Shown: in pieces, positions 30,855 through 45,800 of the stretch
How the letters are laid out: each line of letters opens with the position of its first letter
Numbering within the stretch: the stretch's first letter is position 1
Assembly (NCBI RefSeq): GCF_000003815.2
Contig: NC_049990.1
Coordinates: forward strand, 20,886,103 to 20,950,102
Direction: 5' to 3'
Source: Branchiostoma floridae
Taxonomy: Eukaryota; Chordata; Leptocardii; Amphioxiformes; Branchiostomatidae
Length of the DNA: 64,000 bases
Position numbers and translations under genes: made by a program
Notes under the pieces: generated by a model
What the model was told of the DNA's origin: nothing
The model's database searches: none
Seen by the model: only the letters and a program-made list of their open reading frames with translations

Positions 30855-33800
30855 CTGAAAATATGCAAATGAGACGAATATTTAATGCATGACGTGATAG
30901 AGTTATTCGTGAACTATATTACCCTCTGAAAACGTCACAATCACCCTCCTAACATCTGCTTGGAGATTTACTGAAATCCCAAACCCTAACCTTATGTAAA
31001 TAGGCCGAATTCAATGTACAAAACTACTCCTAAATAGCATGTTTTCTTCATCGAGTTAAAACCAAACAGGAATTTTTATAGCTTTCTATTTCAAACACTT
31101 TCATCAAAGGTAGTGATTGGATCTCATCAAGGAGGTTCTTTCTTGATCTAATTCGATGAAAACACTTAACAGTGGAATTGTCCCATCCGGAGTCTTCCCT
31201 TCCTAATGCAATTCCAGGCCAATGTTACTTCCGTGATTAATCAGACACGTAATCTAGACCGACATAACAGATATTTTCCCAATGTTATTGACTGTCGACA
31301 GAACTCCGAGAGTCCGTGCCAAGGGTCAACACATTGTACATGCGAGGTGAAAGTATACACATGTAGAATAAGATAACACTGACAATTATAGCATCGACAA
31401 AATAAGCAAAATATAATATTTTGGAACAACAGAAAATTCTACGTCCCATTCCTTTGATATCGTTTTTATTACCCCATCCCCGTACAAATGAGATGTGGTC
31501 ATAAACCATTCTAGTTTTCATAACAGTAAAAGCGATTGCAAAAAATGCTTTTTGGGAACAATTCTTTTGATTTTTCCTTACACCCCCCCCCCCCCCCCCC
31601 ACACACACGAGATGTGGTTATAAACCATTGTAGTTTTCATGCCGGTAAAAGCGATTGGAAGAGAGGCTTTTCGGAGTAGAAAATTGCATTAACGATGTTT
31701 AGAGTCAAGGCCAGCCACAGTAACGGTATTGCCTGACGACTTGTCAGGTAGTCTGCTCTGGTACATCCATCACAGCCAACATGAAAGGCAGTTATAGACA
31801 CAACAGTCCCCAGGGAGTCATGGATCACGAGAGAAACAAAGCCAGTGGCACTGACATTGTCCCTTTCACTTGCTTCTTCGTGAACTGCATGTAATTTCAA
31901 TCTCCGAGCAGATCCTACGGCAGCATAAGATAGCATCAAAACCTGGCAGAGGAGTGAAGCCGACCTAGGAGTGTGTATGCAACTCCCTTTGGCCGGCTAT
32001 ACTCCTTTGCCAGCTTTGATGCTATCTTATGGCACCGTAGGATTTGCAGCTTGGAGATAATGTACCATGGTGGACCTCGAAAAATACTAATCTCCAAGCA
32101 GTTGTTGGGACAAACGGTAGATCTGATTTTTTAAACTGTTCCATCTTCCTTTTACACACCTTTTTTCACTAGAGTCTATAGAAAACAAGCGAAATTATAC
32201 TTACCCTGGGTACCAGACAGGATCGGGTAGCTAGCGAGTTTTGTTCGGGGACGCAAGGCAGTCAGCCCGCGCTAATATAAGATCGGTGGGCCTGACTGTC
32301 TTGGGCCACCGAATAAACTGTCCTAGCTGCCGGATCCCGGCTGGCCCCCAGGGTAAATCATACTCTGAGAAGAAATATAATTCAACCCACCTCCTCTTAC
32401 TCTGATGGTGAGTTTCATGTATGTTGGAGATTCGCAGTTGCCGCCTACTCTGTTGTCCAATGTGTCTAACGTGCCACCGGAGGTAGCTGGAAAAAAACAC
32501 AAAAAACATCGACGTTAGAAACAACTCTTTCCATAATTAACTTAATTGTGATAACATATTTATCTATTTTTGCATTGTAAAATATGTCAGATTTAAGTAT
32601 ACGTTGATATATTAAAAGCTGTATATGGTAACAGAGAGGGAAATTGTTTTGGTCTTTTACCATTATTCCTAAACAATGGCAATTTTAGATATACTCTTAC
32701 GATTGGTGTTATGTTGTACTTTTTTTTAGGCACCAGTATTGTTCCTGAGAACGCTAGGTTGTACTACTTGTAGTACTATGTCATGTTGTGTTAGGCCATG
32801 TCATGTGATGCCATGTTGACGACATTGTTATGTTATGCTACGCAGCGTTTTGCCCGATCGTATGTTTGTTATGGTGTGGACTTACACGTGCGATTTATGT
32901 TTTTTGGAATACGATAATAAGATTAGATAGATATATTTGCAAAAGTATTCACACAAGGAAGCGTACTCGGACCCCTATTAGACATTGTACATGTTAACAG
33001 AGAGACTAGTGTTCACGTCTCTTGGCATCATGCCACGCAACAAGAACCAAGCCACTTCCAGGCAACACTAGCGAAAGTACAGACCAAGTGGCTACTGGCT
33101 CCACTACGGTATGGTCTGTGAAAACTTCGTTGTCGAGAAAGATGTTTTGACTACTGTTCCCCTTAACAAGACTGTTAAAAATCACTTGCTCTGGTGTAAG
33201 CTCCTTTCAACAAACGACTGAGAAAATATTGATTACTATACATGCAAATGCACATCCTTCGGTCTACATAGCGACAAAGAAGTGTTTTTATAGGTTTACC
33301 TAAGACTTAAAAGGGAAGGTCAAAACATGAGACTTTCCTTTCCTGGTGTTATTTTAGGCTAGAGGTCACTACATGGCGGAATTCCTGACTTTATATCAGT
33401 AGTTCATCTATATATCTGATCGTTTGAAAGAAGAAGCCATGGCTACAAACTAACAAAGAGTTTTGGGGACACAAATTCGGCGGTAGCATACCAGACTGAA
33501 GACCTTGGTTACAAATATAGTTTCCGTGGGAGTATATTAAAGTAACTCCATTTAGAATCTTTACAACGGGTTGCTATGTAGCTCTGTAACGCTACATTGC
33601 CAAGCTGATTGTACTAAACTCAACTCCATTCTTTTACTTTCTAAGTAACGTTATTTCATTTTGTTCACGCCACCCCCAAAATAAAAAATATATACAATAG
33701 TACGCAATGGTTAACATTTTTCGACTTTCAGAATGGAACTGCTCTTACAATTTTTATAAAAACACAACGTCTGTTTCTGCCGTTTATATCATATGTCGAC

Positions 33801-36800
33801 CTGAAACTTCAAAAATATTTAAAATATGCCGTCACAACAACATTATGATTCCGCGTCCTTTAAACAAGCCTCCAAGCTATGTGAGTATTTGTTGTAAGCT
33901 CCCAGTTATTTGGGTGTTTGTTGTCAGAACAATTTTCCGTGACATTCTTGGTGGTTCCTTTTGCAAAGACAACAAGTGCCTTCTTGTCATCACTTTTGTG
34001 AAGATTGTTGAGAACTATTTGTTAGTTATCAATCATGCTAGCCCCTCAGTCTTTTCGTCATGCACTTATCGATGTAATGCCGGGTATGTGTTCCTAAAGT
34101 GGAGTTTATTTTTGTAGTTTGAGTGTTTTGAGGTACGAAGTGACAAGAAGTAGAATGCCCTCATGCCGTACAATTTTCTTGTCAATTTTTGGCATTAGAT
34201 ATTAAACGATTTTGTGTGTGTTGGTTTCAAGAACAGCTAGAAGTCATTCTGTGTGTGTTAGTTTCAAGAACAGCTAGAAGTCATTTTCAAAAGCTAATAC
34301 GTATTGAAGTTTCGTTCGAACTGAAAAAGAGTTAAACTCGTAGCTTTCGAGATCCTGAAATATTTTTGCATAGTTGAAGATTTGATAGAAATGTGTTGTA
34401 ACACTGAATGTATTGCTCTGTCTTCTGCACCTGCAAAATTTGACCTCGCCATTGCAAAACCCCTGAAGTAAAGTCTTTTTCATGGTAACGTCAACAATTC
34501 TATGCGCGCCTGCATCTATTTGCGCTAGCGAACCCTTCCAAGCCAAGGAAAGTTGCCGAAGCGGTTCTATAAGTAGCGGTCCGGTCATGGGAGACTTGTA
34601 ACAGGTTGTTCAGCGTTGTACAGACTGGGACAGGGTCACGAGTCTGGCACAGAACCGCGGCTTGGTGGCGTGTTAGCCCCCCGTCGCTTGTGTCTCGCGT
34701 GCGGGCGTTTGTTTTTATTGCAGGAGCGTTCAACGTTAAGGTTAATTAGACTTAACGACGAGTCCAAATTCCAGAAATAGCGAGGAGGCAATTTAGGGTT
34801 GACTACATTTGCGTGTGGGGACTAATTGTTAGGTGTAGCGGGGTGTACACATTGCATCATGTCCCGGCTTGGACGGTGTCGCCAAGAACGGATACACTTC
34901 TGACCTCTGGTAGAATACGGTAGCTTTAGATGCGGAGCTTCTAAGTACAAGATAAACAGACTGCCGTGGAATTGCTTTCCTCGTCGTTATCGGTCGACTT
35001 GGATTATGTGGAGGGGGTTGGTAGTTTCTAATTGACTCTCCGAGGTCAAGTTGATAGAAATCGGACAAAATTGTCTTCAATTTACTTACACCAAACTGCA
35101 TTGTATCTATTTTAGCGGGTACCCCTAGACTGTGCCAAGTTGCGCTGGGAAATTGCGACTAGTTTGCGAATTTGTGCCTATTTTCCTAGCCTCCATAGCA
35201 GGCTCTCTTTGCTTTTTTTTGTCTTTTTTTAGCTCATAATACACTTTTGCTGGCCACAAACGACCCAGTACAAAACGAAATGGCCAGCAAAAGTGTATCA
35301 TGAGCAAAAAAAAAAGACCCAAAGAACCTGCTATGGAGGCTACTGTTTTCCGCCTTACCATTTTGGCGTCTAATGTCGCCTGTTTGCGCCACTTTGCGAA
35401 CGCGTAGTTTTTTTAAAACCCACTACGACCATTGGACTGACACTGACACCGCGTATTACTCCGAAACAAATGACGGAATCGCTCGAGGATTCCATGTGTC
35501 AGCGGTGACAAACAAGCACTCCTCTCCGTCAGCTTTTCCAATTTGCTTTCCTTCACGACTTTTCATTTCCCTCATCTCATGCGAAATTGCTTCTCCTCAG
35601 CCTAAATCCCTGCGTGTATTAGCCCATAATCCCCCATACATTTACGTAACGTCTTAAGCGGGCGTTCTAAGTTAGTAAATCTAGCTTCAGTCCTCGGTAT
35701 ATGCCTCTTGGGATGACAGCACGGTCAATTCCCAGCCGGAGTAATGACCTAATGGCGCCATCACTACTCTGACGATAAAGCCACTCTCTCCTGGTTTCTC
35801 ACCGCACTTGGGACACCGGTGCGGCACTGTAGGGTTCGAAAGATTACTCAACGAGTTTTGATAAAGAATTTTCTTACGCTTTGTGTATTTTGTTGTCTTC
35901 TAAGTCATACATTTACGTATTACACTATATCTAAATTATGAAAAAAGTGGACGAAAATAACACAACAGTGCCGCATTGAACGAACCCCACAGTGCTGCAC
36001 CGGTGCCCCAAGTGCAGCGAGATACCACCTTTAACTATGTGCATCGGCCACGGTGCACTGTACTTCAATTGTGTCCCTTAATCCACCCACCTTTCAGGGC
36101 TTAATCCCTCTGGCATTTAAACGAACGTCTAAAAGCATAACTTGGCGTATTCGACTTGAAGGGGCATAAATTATCGGAGTGGTTCGCCGTAAGACACACA
36201 TTATCTACTGTGGTGACCTTGGTTGCCCTCCAAGGAATTTTGTGGGTAATAAAAGATTGGAAATGCATTTCTGGTGTTTTATTGGCGTTTTCTGCAATAT
36301 TATTTTGGAATCTACTACTCAATGCTTTATATGTTTTTTATAAATCTTGTTAATGATAACGTTACATGTATTGCATTTTAATACGTGTATCATAATTTGT
36401 AACTTTTTGCAGTTTGAAGACGGTATGTAATTATAGTATAAACTAGTCAGAATTATGAAAGTAAAAAGTTATATTGATATATGGAACAGTTTATTATAAA
36501 CATGAACTGCTAACTCTCTATTTTTTATATCTAACGTATTCAAACGGAAATGTTGTTTTAGACGAGTTTAGAAGGATGCTTTTTGTACTGTATTATAAGT
36601 ATTGGGTCTGCTGAAATTTGCAGCAGGATACTTACCTATATAATAGTAATCTTTTCCAATGTTGTTTTAGACGAATTTAGAAAAAGTTTTTTAAAGTATT
36701 TGGTTGAAATATGCAGCGAGGTACTTACCTATATAATAGTAATCTTTTCCCTTTTTGAATTCCAGCCCGAACGGTGACGGGCTCACCTCCTGAAACAGGA

Positions 36801-39800
36801 CCGTCAGAACAAGGTCCGTTTCGGGCAGGTTACACCGAAGCAACAACCTGCCGCCCGTCGAGTTGCAAGTCTCGTAACCCTCTCGCGATACTTCGTACAT
36901 GACGTTGTACTGGTTGAACAGCCTGGGACAGATGATGTCGAGCTTGTCGCCGATGTCCACTTCCAGGACGTACCCTCCCTCCCTCTGGAATCTGTACACA
37001 ACAACAGATAATTACAGAGACATTAGATTACGTGTTACAACACGGTAAAATCAGTGATCACTTCCAGGACGTTCCCTCCCTCTGGAATCTGTAACCAACA
37101 ACAGATAAATACAGAGACATTAAATTACGTTTTATATAATGCTTTCAAATCAGTGTCCACTGTTCCAGGACGTACCCTCCCTCCCTCCGGAAGCTGTACA
37201 CAACAACAGCGACATACAGATACATTAAGTCATTGTCAAAATATTATACTAAAAACACACTATTATTACAGGAATAGAATGTATTGTTGGTATTGAAATT
37301 ACAATACGTGTCAGACAAATTATTCCTTACTAAAGTAAGTATTAAAGTTGATTGTCTTTATCACAGTACAATACTTTGTTAGACCATTACTACATATACT
37401 GTCTTACAAAAGCGTAAATGTTATAAATAAGGTACAAAGCATTGGAAACGAAGCTGTAGCTGTACACAAGACTAGCTGAAAGAAAAAGCGTCACAATTCG
37501 TTTTCAATACATAGCGAAGGCAAATAGGCAAGTGACAGACTGTATCAAATGTAGGGAAAACTGTATTGCTTATTATTAGTTCTATCTGACGTTGCACCAC
37601 ATCGGTGTATAAGGTCTAACTAGACACTACTGTTCGATACAACCTGTCACAAAGGTAAATCCGCTGGCGCCTCCTGACAAGGGCGGGCTAAACCCGAGGC
37701 TTAGCCTAGCCCCAGACACAAAGATGGAAGGATTAAGAAGAATGTCAAATCTGCGGCAAAGTCTAGGAGGTCGGAGAGCCGGCTGCACACGACTATTATC
37801 CCACACAAAGCATAATTATACCTCTGGTACGTCAGGTAGAAAGGGATCATTACAACAAAGTAAGGTAAACATCAGGTAGTCTATCTAACCACTGGGTTAG
37901 GGGCTTAACCATTGACGCAAGTAGAGAATTATGACGTGTTTGTCTGCAAAATATGGATGTAATGTTAGCAAACCAAAAATCAAATCAAAATCTTCTATTT
38001 TAGGTTCTGCTTCATTTCCTACTATGTGTCCTGTGGGCATAGCGTATGCCATAGGCAACACCTGGTTTGTGCCAAATTCCAAGGTCATTTAGTTTCAATA
38101 CGAGGGCGCAGAAGCCCGAAATATGCATTTTTAGTCTGAAAATGACCATAAAATTGATTCTGAGCAGAAATTTTGTTTCATTTTTTCATGAATTTCTGAT
38201 CAAGTTACATAGATACAATCAATGACATTATACAGTATAATGAAATAATGTCCTTGCTAGAATCCAAAATGGCGGAGTGATTTTGACAAAATGGTGATCT
38301 GTCCACCCAAACTATCATCCCCATCTGACCCGCCATCTTGCCTTGTTGTTACCTTATGACCTGTAAGTGATGAATAGGCGGACATAATTAAAAGCCCGTC
38401 AAATTAGCCGGTTTAAAGACACGTTTCTCTGTAGCCGTTAAAGAGTTTAACGAGAACCATAAATTTCTTCTAACCTCAAAGCACCGTACCGCCATAATGA
38501 CCAATCAGAATAGAGTGTCGTCGGATATTTACGCCTCAATCTACTGTATACAGTATAGACAAACTCTTCTGACATAATTATGTAATATAGTTTAGACTTA
38601 GTGTACACACTGGCATACGTTGTATCGAGTTAAGCTTTGATTTATGTATCTCTCTTTGTGTCAGTCAGTTATGTATATATTGTACATTTATGTAAGTTTA
38701 GGTACTACTGAAATGGTTGATATTTTCATTCGCTATTACCATATTTTGACAAGGGTAAGAGTCACGCCACTTGTATGAGCTTGTGAAAGTTTGCCTTCTT
38801 TGTAAACATTTCTGTCATGATTTTCCCGCCTTTTTACCAACCAGCTTGCGTTTGTGTGACAGGGTCTCGCCAATCACCCGAAAACGACAACTTCGCACGA
38901 CCGGCGCTGGAGTGCTTACTCTCTTCGTTGACCTTCAACCACTCTTCCCTGACACCGGAAATTCTGTCAGAGTTTGGTCGGGAGACTTTTCCGTGCCACT
39001 GGGGTGTTATCAACCCCGCGTCATGCGAGTAAAACTTTCGAAAAATAAACACACTGACAGGGTTGCGAGGTGGTAGCTTGGCACGATGGTTGTCTTATAT
39101 GTTCGCCAAATTTCTTTCAGCATTTCTTAGAATCTGACCCAGTCGAAATCTAATTTGCAAATCGTATTTTTCACCTCAGTCCAAGCACCATTCTCCAATA
39201 TTTGTGTTCGCTTTGGAAGGTTACATAAACCATGTCGACACTTGAGAAACATGTGTTTGTGACGAACTACATATGTTGTTGAAGGAATGAGGTCACTTGC
39301 CATTTTTAATTGTGACTAATCATAAAGGGGATACGCGAAGCCCAAACATAGAATCAACAACGAGTTACTATTACACATTTATCCTTAATAGACCGAAATG
39401 GCCGTGTTGTCGGTGTTGATATCAAGAAAAAGAAAAATCTGTTTAAAATGTTCGTTTATCGTTCTGAAATATTTGCCGCAATTCATTCATCGCCAAGGCA
39501 AAACATATCAGTCGCATTTATGGCTTATTAAGGTAGAATGGTATACAATGGAATAAATATAGAACAAAGTAGAATACTAGTACAGAATGGGGGAGACTAA
39601 AATAGAACACAAAGCATAGAATGTTGCTAGGACAAATTGCAGGTCGTGCCATTGTCTGATAGGGGGGTTTATCTTAACGAGGGATTTCCTCGCCCGTCCA
39701 CATAATGTACACACTAATCCGCACAACTCGGCACCATGATTACAGTATCATCACAGACTGGGTTTGTTTATCTATGGGTTCAAGGGTACAAGAGACAAGT

Positions 39801-42800
39801 TGTACTATTCAGATACACTGTTAGGACTACCCCTTGAAAAAAGAAGCCAAAACCAACTTGTCTAGATATAGGAAACACTAGTACTAAAATCAGTGTCTTG
39901 TTAGAATGATGCCAATTACTATGCTGGTCACAAGTATGTTTCCAAAGTTCAATTAGCGTTCGGGCACGAACTTGTAAGTCTGTTTCTACTAGATCAATAA
40001 ACTAAGGAGGTTCCAAAATTCCATCAACGCTCTTCGTTAAAGTATGGTGGTTAACGTTTTTTTGCCGAACAATTGTACAAGTAAATTCTATTAACAATTT
40101 TAAGAAACTCATAACGTTATACTCAACAGAAGTATTGGATGAGATTACATACGTGCACAAATACGGTGTAAAGTATAATACATGTATATGACAGCAGCCA
40201 CAAGCTTACAATATTTGAAGACTCTACCAAACGAAAATAGCGAAGGGACTGATTCAAAGAATTTCAAAACATCCAAATTGATGTTGTTGTTTTTTCAAAC
40301 CATCATTGGCTTATGTGCAGTCTAACTCAGAAAATCATTATTCTACTCGTCCACTCCACCCCATGTCCGATATTGTCCCGTTCTCATGATGATGACCATG
40401 TGTAGATTGAATTAGACGGTTAATGAGGTTCGGAAATACATCTGTCTACAGCACATACCTCCCCCCTCATCCACCGGAATAGCCTCCGCAAAACAGTTGA
40501 CAGAAATCGTTCCGTTTCAACCGTTTAGTGTAAACTACACTTAACTTTCTCACGTGAAGTATTTCAGAAACGTGCCAGAAGAAACCCACCGAACCATTTT
40601 ACTATCAACCTCTGGCATTCCAACGGTATCTAACGCTTGTTCACCTTTATTCGCGGGGTAACCTATATCCGTTGTTTTGAAGAACATGGCATTTAGGAAT
40701 ATCACATAGATGGACAATGGTTTCGATCTAAAGAAATATTTCTGAAAATATTGCAGTTCAAAACCACCGTCCGTTGACTTGATATCCCTGAATACCCTGT
40801 TTTTGAAAACAACGAATATAGGTTACCCCGCGGATAAATGTAAGCTAACGTTACGTTCCATATTTGTCAATACGCTTATTGAATTTCCGCTTCTGACTAC
40901 AAATATGCACCCACGATGGCATGTGCCAACTAGATTGCTTGTGGCAAACTGATCTTGGTGATGATTGCAATACACATGCCGATGAATTCGTGGCAAATTA
41001 TTTTTGATCGGTGCTTTACCGCAAAAACCCTGTCCCAGTTGTGTGATCAGATCCATCTACACAAATTTGTCTGGATAATTTCAAATCTTATTTCGGCTTT
41101 AGCGACCAATATTCCGCCCCAAGAAATTGGCTAGCGATATTAGGACAAGGATACAGCTTTGAAAGATGCTGGCGAAGATTGTAAAAAGTAGAAAGTCTCT
41201 GTATTTTATTTTTCGTGCTTAGCATTTATAATTTAGAAGCATTCTTTGGTGCTTTCTTTTTGCTTAACAGGAATAAACGAATACACAATGAAGGTGGCAA
41301 GAAAAAAACTAAGGACAAGTACTTTATCTATCTTGATCCTCGACCGATGTTCGTTTATGTTTGGATGTATTTAGAGCGCGACAACCCCCATGGTACGTTA
41401 GAGAGGCATTCTAAAAATGTTTATACGAAAAGCTTTTGTAGTAACAAACGTCCAAAAATAGTAATTGTTTAGCTTCATACATAATTATCGTAGTCCACAT
41501 GAATCGGGGGTGTTAAAGTGTTAAATCTCCTGACACAGCGAGTTTCAGCATTGTTTTTCTTGTGTAAGGGTCGCTTGAGACTCACGTTATGACCTCTGTT
41601 TAGGTAGTGTTTTGTGCACTTTACAAGTTTATTTACACCCCGCACTTAAGGATAGATTCTTACAGGACGGAGGCTAGCTTTCACGCATGAAAGAATTGTT
41701 GACAAAACTATACAACATCCGTATACAGCTGCTCAATAACGGTACTATAATAAATTATAAAATCCATGCCCCCCCCCCCCCCATGAAAACTGAGTAGACG
41801 TTTTCTATACGCAGATTCGTATCGACAGTTTGGTAGACGTTTCCTAAACTCCGATTCGTATCATCTCTTCACCTGTGACCCCTTTCGTGACCTGTCAAGC
41901 AGACGAGAAGAAACAGTGACAAGACTTTGGTTCACCTTTCCCAACAGGACCTTTCCCTCTCTTTGATCAACACNNNNNNNNNNNNNNNNNNNNNNNNNNN
42001 NNNNNNNNNNNNNNNNNNNNNNNNNNNNNNNNNNNNNNNNNNNNNNNNNNNNNNNNNNNNNNNNNNNNNNNNNNNNNNNNNNNNNNNNNNNNNNNNNNNN
42101 NNNNNNNNNNNNNNNNNNNNNNNNNNNNNNNNNNNNNNNNNNNNNNNNNNNNNNNNNNNNNNNNNNNNNNNNNNNNNNNNNNNNNNNNNNNNNNNNNNNN
42201 NNNNNNNNNNNNNNNNNNNNNNNNNNNNNNNNNNNNNNNNNNNNNNNNNNNNNNNNNNNNNNNNNNNNNNNNNNNNNNNNNNNNNNNNNNNNNNNNNNNN
42301 NNNNNNNNNNNNNNNNNNNNNNNNNNNNNNNNNNNNNNNNNNNNNNNNNNNNNNNNNNNNNNNNNNNNNNNNNNNNNNNNNNNNNNNNNNNNNNNNNNNN
42401 NNNNNNNNNNNNNNNNNNNNNNNNNNNNNNNNNNNNNNNNNNNNNNNNNNNNNNNNNNNNNNNNNNNNNNNNNNNNNNNNNNNNNNNNNNNNNNNNNNNN
42501 NNNNNNNNNNNNNNNNNNNNNNNNNNNNNNNNNNNNNNNNNNNNNNNNNNNNNNNNNNNNNNNNNNNNNNNNNNNNNNNNNNNNNNNNNNNNNNNNNNNN
42601 NNNNNNNNNNNNNNNNNNNNNNNNNNNNNNNNNNNNNNNNNNNNNNNNNNNNNNNNNNNNNNNNNNNNNNNNNNNNNNNNNNNNNNNNNNNNNNNNNNNN
42701 NNNNNNNNNNNNNNNNNNNNNNNNNNNNNNNNNNNNNNNNNNNNNNNNNNNNNNNNNNNNNNNNNNNNNNNNNNNNNNNNNNNNNNNNNNNNNNNNNNNN

Positions 42801-45800
42801 NNNNNNNNNNNNNNNNNNNNNNNNNNNNNNNNNNNNNNNNNNNNNNNNNAGTATTTGTTAGAGTAGGAAGATATTTCAGCACAGTCGTCTTTTTAGTTCA
42901 AAGTTGTATGTTCAACTTTAGGTCACTAAAAAGGGCCAGAATTTACAGTATATTTACAGCAAGCAACTGCATCCTTGTCTCTTGTCTTTCAATAGAATCT
43001 GGCCTTGAAGTCAAGGAAACGTAGCGGATATATTTTCGAATTCTGTGAGGTTTATCTATTTGTATAATGTTAGATCTAGGAAGATGTTTTATTTTGTATT
43101 TTAACGTTGTAGGTTCAAGTTTTCGTCACTCAAAGAGGGGCAGACTTTATATGTTTACCACTATAAGCACAACAAAGGATTAACGTTAAAACCACGACCA
43201 CATCTAAAACTGTCGTCCCTACCGTTCCCATGGGAGACACAGTGGTACATTGTCTGACTCACATTGTTGACAGGCTAGACACGCGTCTCCTTCAGGCCTG
43301 CAACGCACAAATACTCAAAGGTCCCGCCAGGACAGCCACCCGGAAACTTATACTACGACTTAATTGAACGTTCTGCTTACTTTGCTGGCTTTTAAAAGGA
43401 CTTGCGGGGGAACCATTTTTGTTTTGATGTTCGGAAGGCTTTGGGTCAAGATCAGCCGCCATTTTGTTTGATGTGGTCGCAACCAAACTTATCTACAAAT
43501 ATCTTTTATATTCCTTGGGCCACGCAGACTTCCTATCTTTTCTACAGACATTCTTGAAACAGATGTATCAAAGCTGACCCCCCTAAAGTCGAGGTTTTGT
43601 AACATGAGAATATAAGCAAATTACGTCTTTTTCTTTGGCAGCAAATTGTCCGTAGCTTATTTTCTACTCAGCATTTGAGCCGTGAAATCTAATTATGAAG
43701 AACTACTCTCGAAAGGAAGTCTTGCGGATTTCGCACAAACGAAGGTTACAGAAAGAAGATTATGGTTAGAATTAGTGTGTCCAGGTTTAGTAAATCATTT
43801 TCAGGGTTATGTGAGGTTAAATGAAAGCCAAGAAATAGAGATACATACAATGTAGTGACCTTTTGAAGGTATTTAATGTGCAATTAGCCGGATGGCTAAA
43901 AACAATTTCATAATTGCCCCCTCCTCAATTAACCATATGGCACGCTGACGGCTATTGTAAAATCCCATAAAGAAATTATTGTCATCCTATGTAAAAATTC
44001 TCTAACTCCAAATTGTATTGCCAATCACCACAAAACCATTTGAACGGAATATTTGTAATTGTAAACATTCGTAATGCAATATTCCGTTGATACCAAAAGC
44101 TGCAACCATACGTTTGCATGCGGTTTAGAACAGCAATGGTATAAAGTTGTAGGTAAACATATTTTGATTTTTAGATGCGCAGTTCGGAAGTTAGTCATAA
44201 TTCCTCGGTCTAATTATACGTTTGGCATTTCCTGAAAGTCTGGTTTAAGACTTTTTTTATTTATTATTCAACCTACCCGATATACTAGCTACGACACAGC
44301 CCTGTCTAAACATGGTAATACACAAGCAGGTGCAGAATTTATCTTATCGAGTAGATCGCAAACCATCAATTTTGCCGAATGTAAACACCACGTTTAAGAT
44401 TCGTTAATCTTCGCTAGCTCGCGGCACAGAATATCTTGGGTAACCTTAGCATGTTCTTGCAGAGAAGGATTGTAAGTTTGCGCAGACTGTGACATTCTGG
44501 AAACGTTACTATTAGGACAACTGTTCCTTGAAGAATGTAGTTCGGTTCACCCTAAGATTATAGGTTAAGACTGATGCGGCCCCCCTCCCTCATTAGCGCG
44601 AATATCGTCACCAAGTTGTAGCGAAGTGTTGAAGGAAAACCAGTGACAGCCGTTTCTTTCAAATTCTGTAGCCTAAAAAACACGCGCCTTAGTCCAAAAC
44701 ACATGGAGTGACACGTTGGAGAGAACAGATGCATTCCAAAATGTGTTCCAGTCGAAAACGCACAATACTGGTACATTGTATTTTCAAGGATGTGACTCTG
44801 TCGTTGCAAATGTAACGCCAGTTCACCTGTTTTCGTGGGGTAACCTATATCCATTGTTTCTAAAAAGTATAATTAGAGACATCAATGTTACAGTTTGAAA
44901 ACAACTTCTATTGACTTGATATCCCAAATTCCTTGATTTTATTAACAACGGATATATGTTAACCCGCGGATAAAGGTGAACTATATAGCGTTAGTCTCTA
45001 CCAGACTTCTCGGGTGGCGGACATAGATAGATATAGAAATTGGCCAAAATAGTTGCGGATATCTTATCAGAAGGCTTTAATTTGTTGATCATTAGAGTAC
45101 AGATATATCTACCGTTTATGTAAATTGGAACTCTATGCCAGGCTTACTCATCTGGCCAATTCCTCAGTTTACCGGCCAAGCCCAAGGAGTCTGACAGAGA
45201 CTACGACAGGCGATGGAGTGGCATGGTTGGCAATAAGACAGCCGTACAGGTATCCAACATGGCGGAACAATACCGTTCAACGTCTCACTATGAATAATTA
45301 AAGACACACACACGGGGATGCTACACAAGCTTGACTAGAGACACTGTCTCTCTGGAAACAAACAAAAATAATTACCTAGAAATTAGAGGAGGCGCCAGTC
45401 AGAAAATTCATCGCCGAGGGGCAAACCACCAAAGATCTTAAACGGTTGTTCCGACATGGGTATTCTGATTGCGTCTGAAAACTGATCTCTGTTTCTGTGA
45501 TATGATCATATCTCACACGTCGTTTTAAGCATTAAGATTAAGGATAAGTTCCTGTCAAATTGGGATCCTTGTTGTAATGATATGCGTTGAGCTGACTCCC
45601 CTATTATCATTAGTGTACCGCCCCTAACCTGCAAATTTACTTCGGATGTTTGTTACAACATAGACGGAAAAGAGTCCAGCCATCGGCCAAACACAGGCAT
45701 TTTTACCGTGGGAAAATACAAGAAATGGTTCAAATTCAAAGTCTCCACTTAATCTATCGTGGTCACATAGGTCGTGCGATCGTCGTACGATCGCTAACTT

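Larger units (their letters stand above)
32487..36728 (-). other. Ephrin intron 2
   Basis: Holds two MITEs (35187-35342 and 35793-36026), a 50-bp direct duplication at about 34200-34285 (TTTCAAGAACAGCTAGAAGT twice), and copied exon 2 donor sequence at 36611-36656. No exon recognised. Open frames near 33707 and 34829 are unsupported. Confidence 0.7.

Noticed and set aside
41927-43024. Long open frames of 316-365 codons
   Set aside because: They cross an 876-base N gap and contain no real sequence information.
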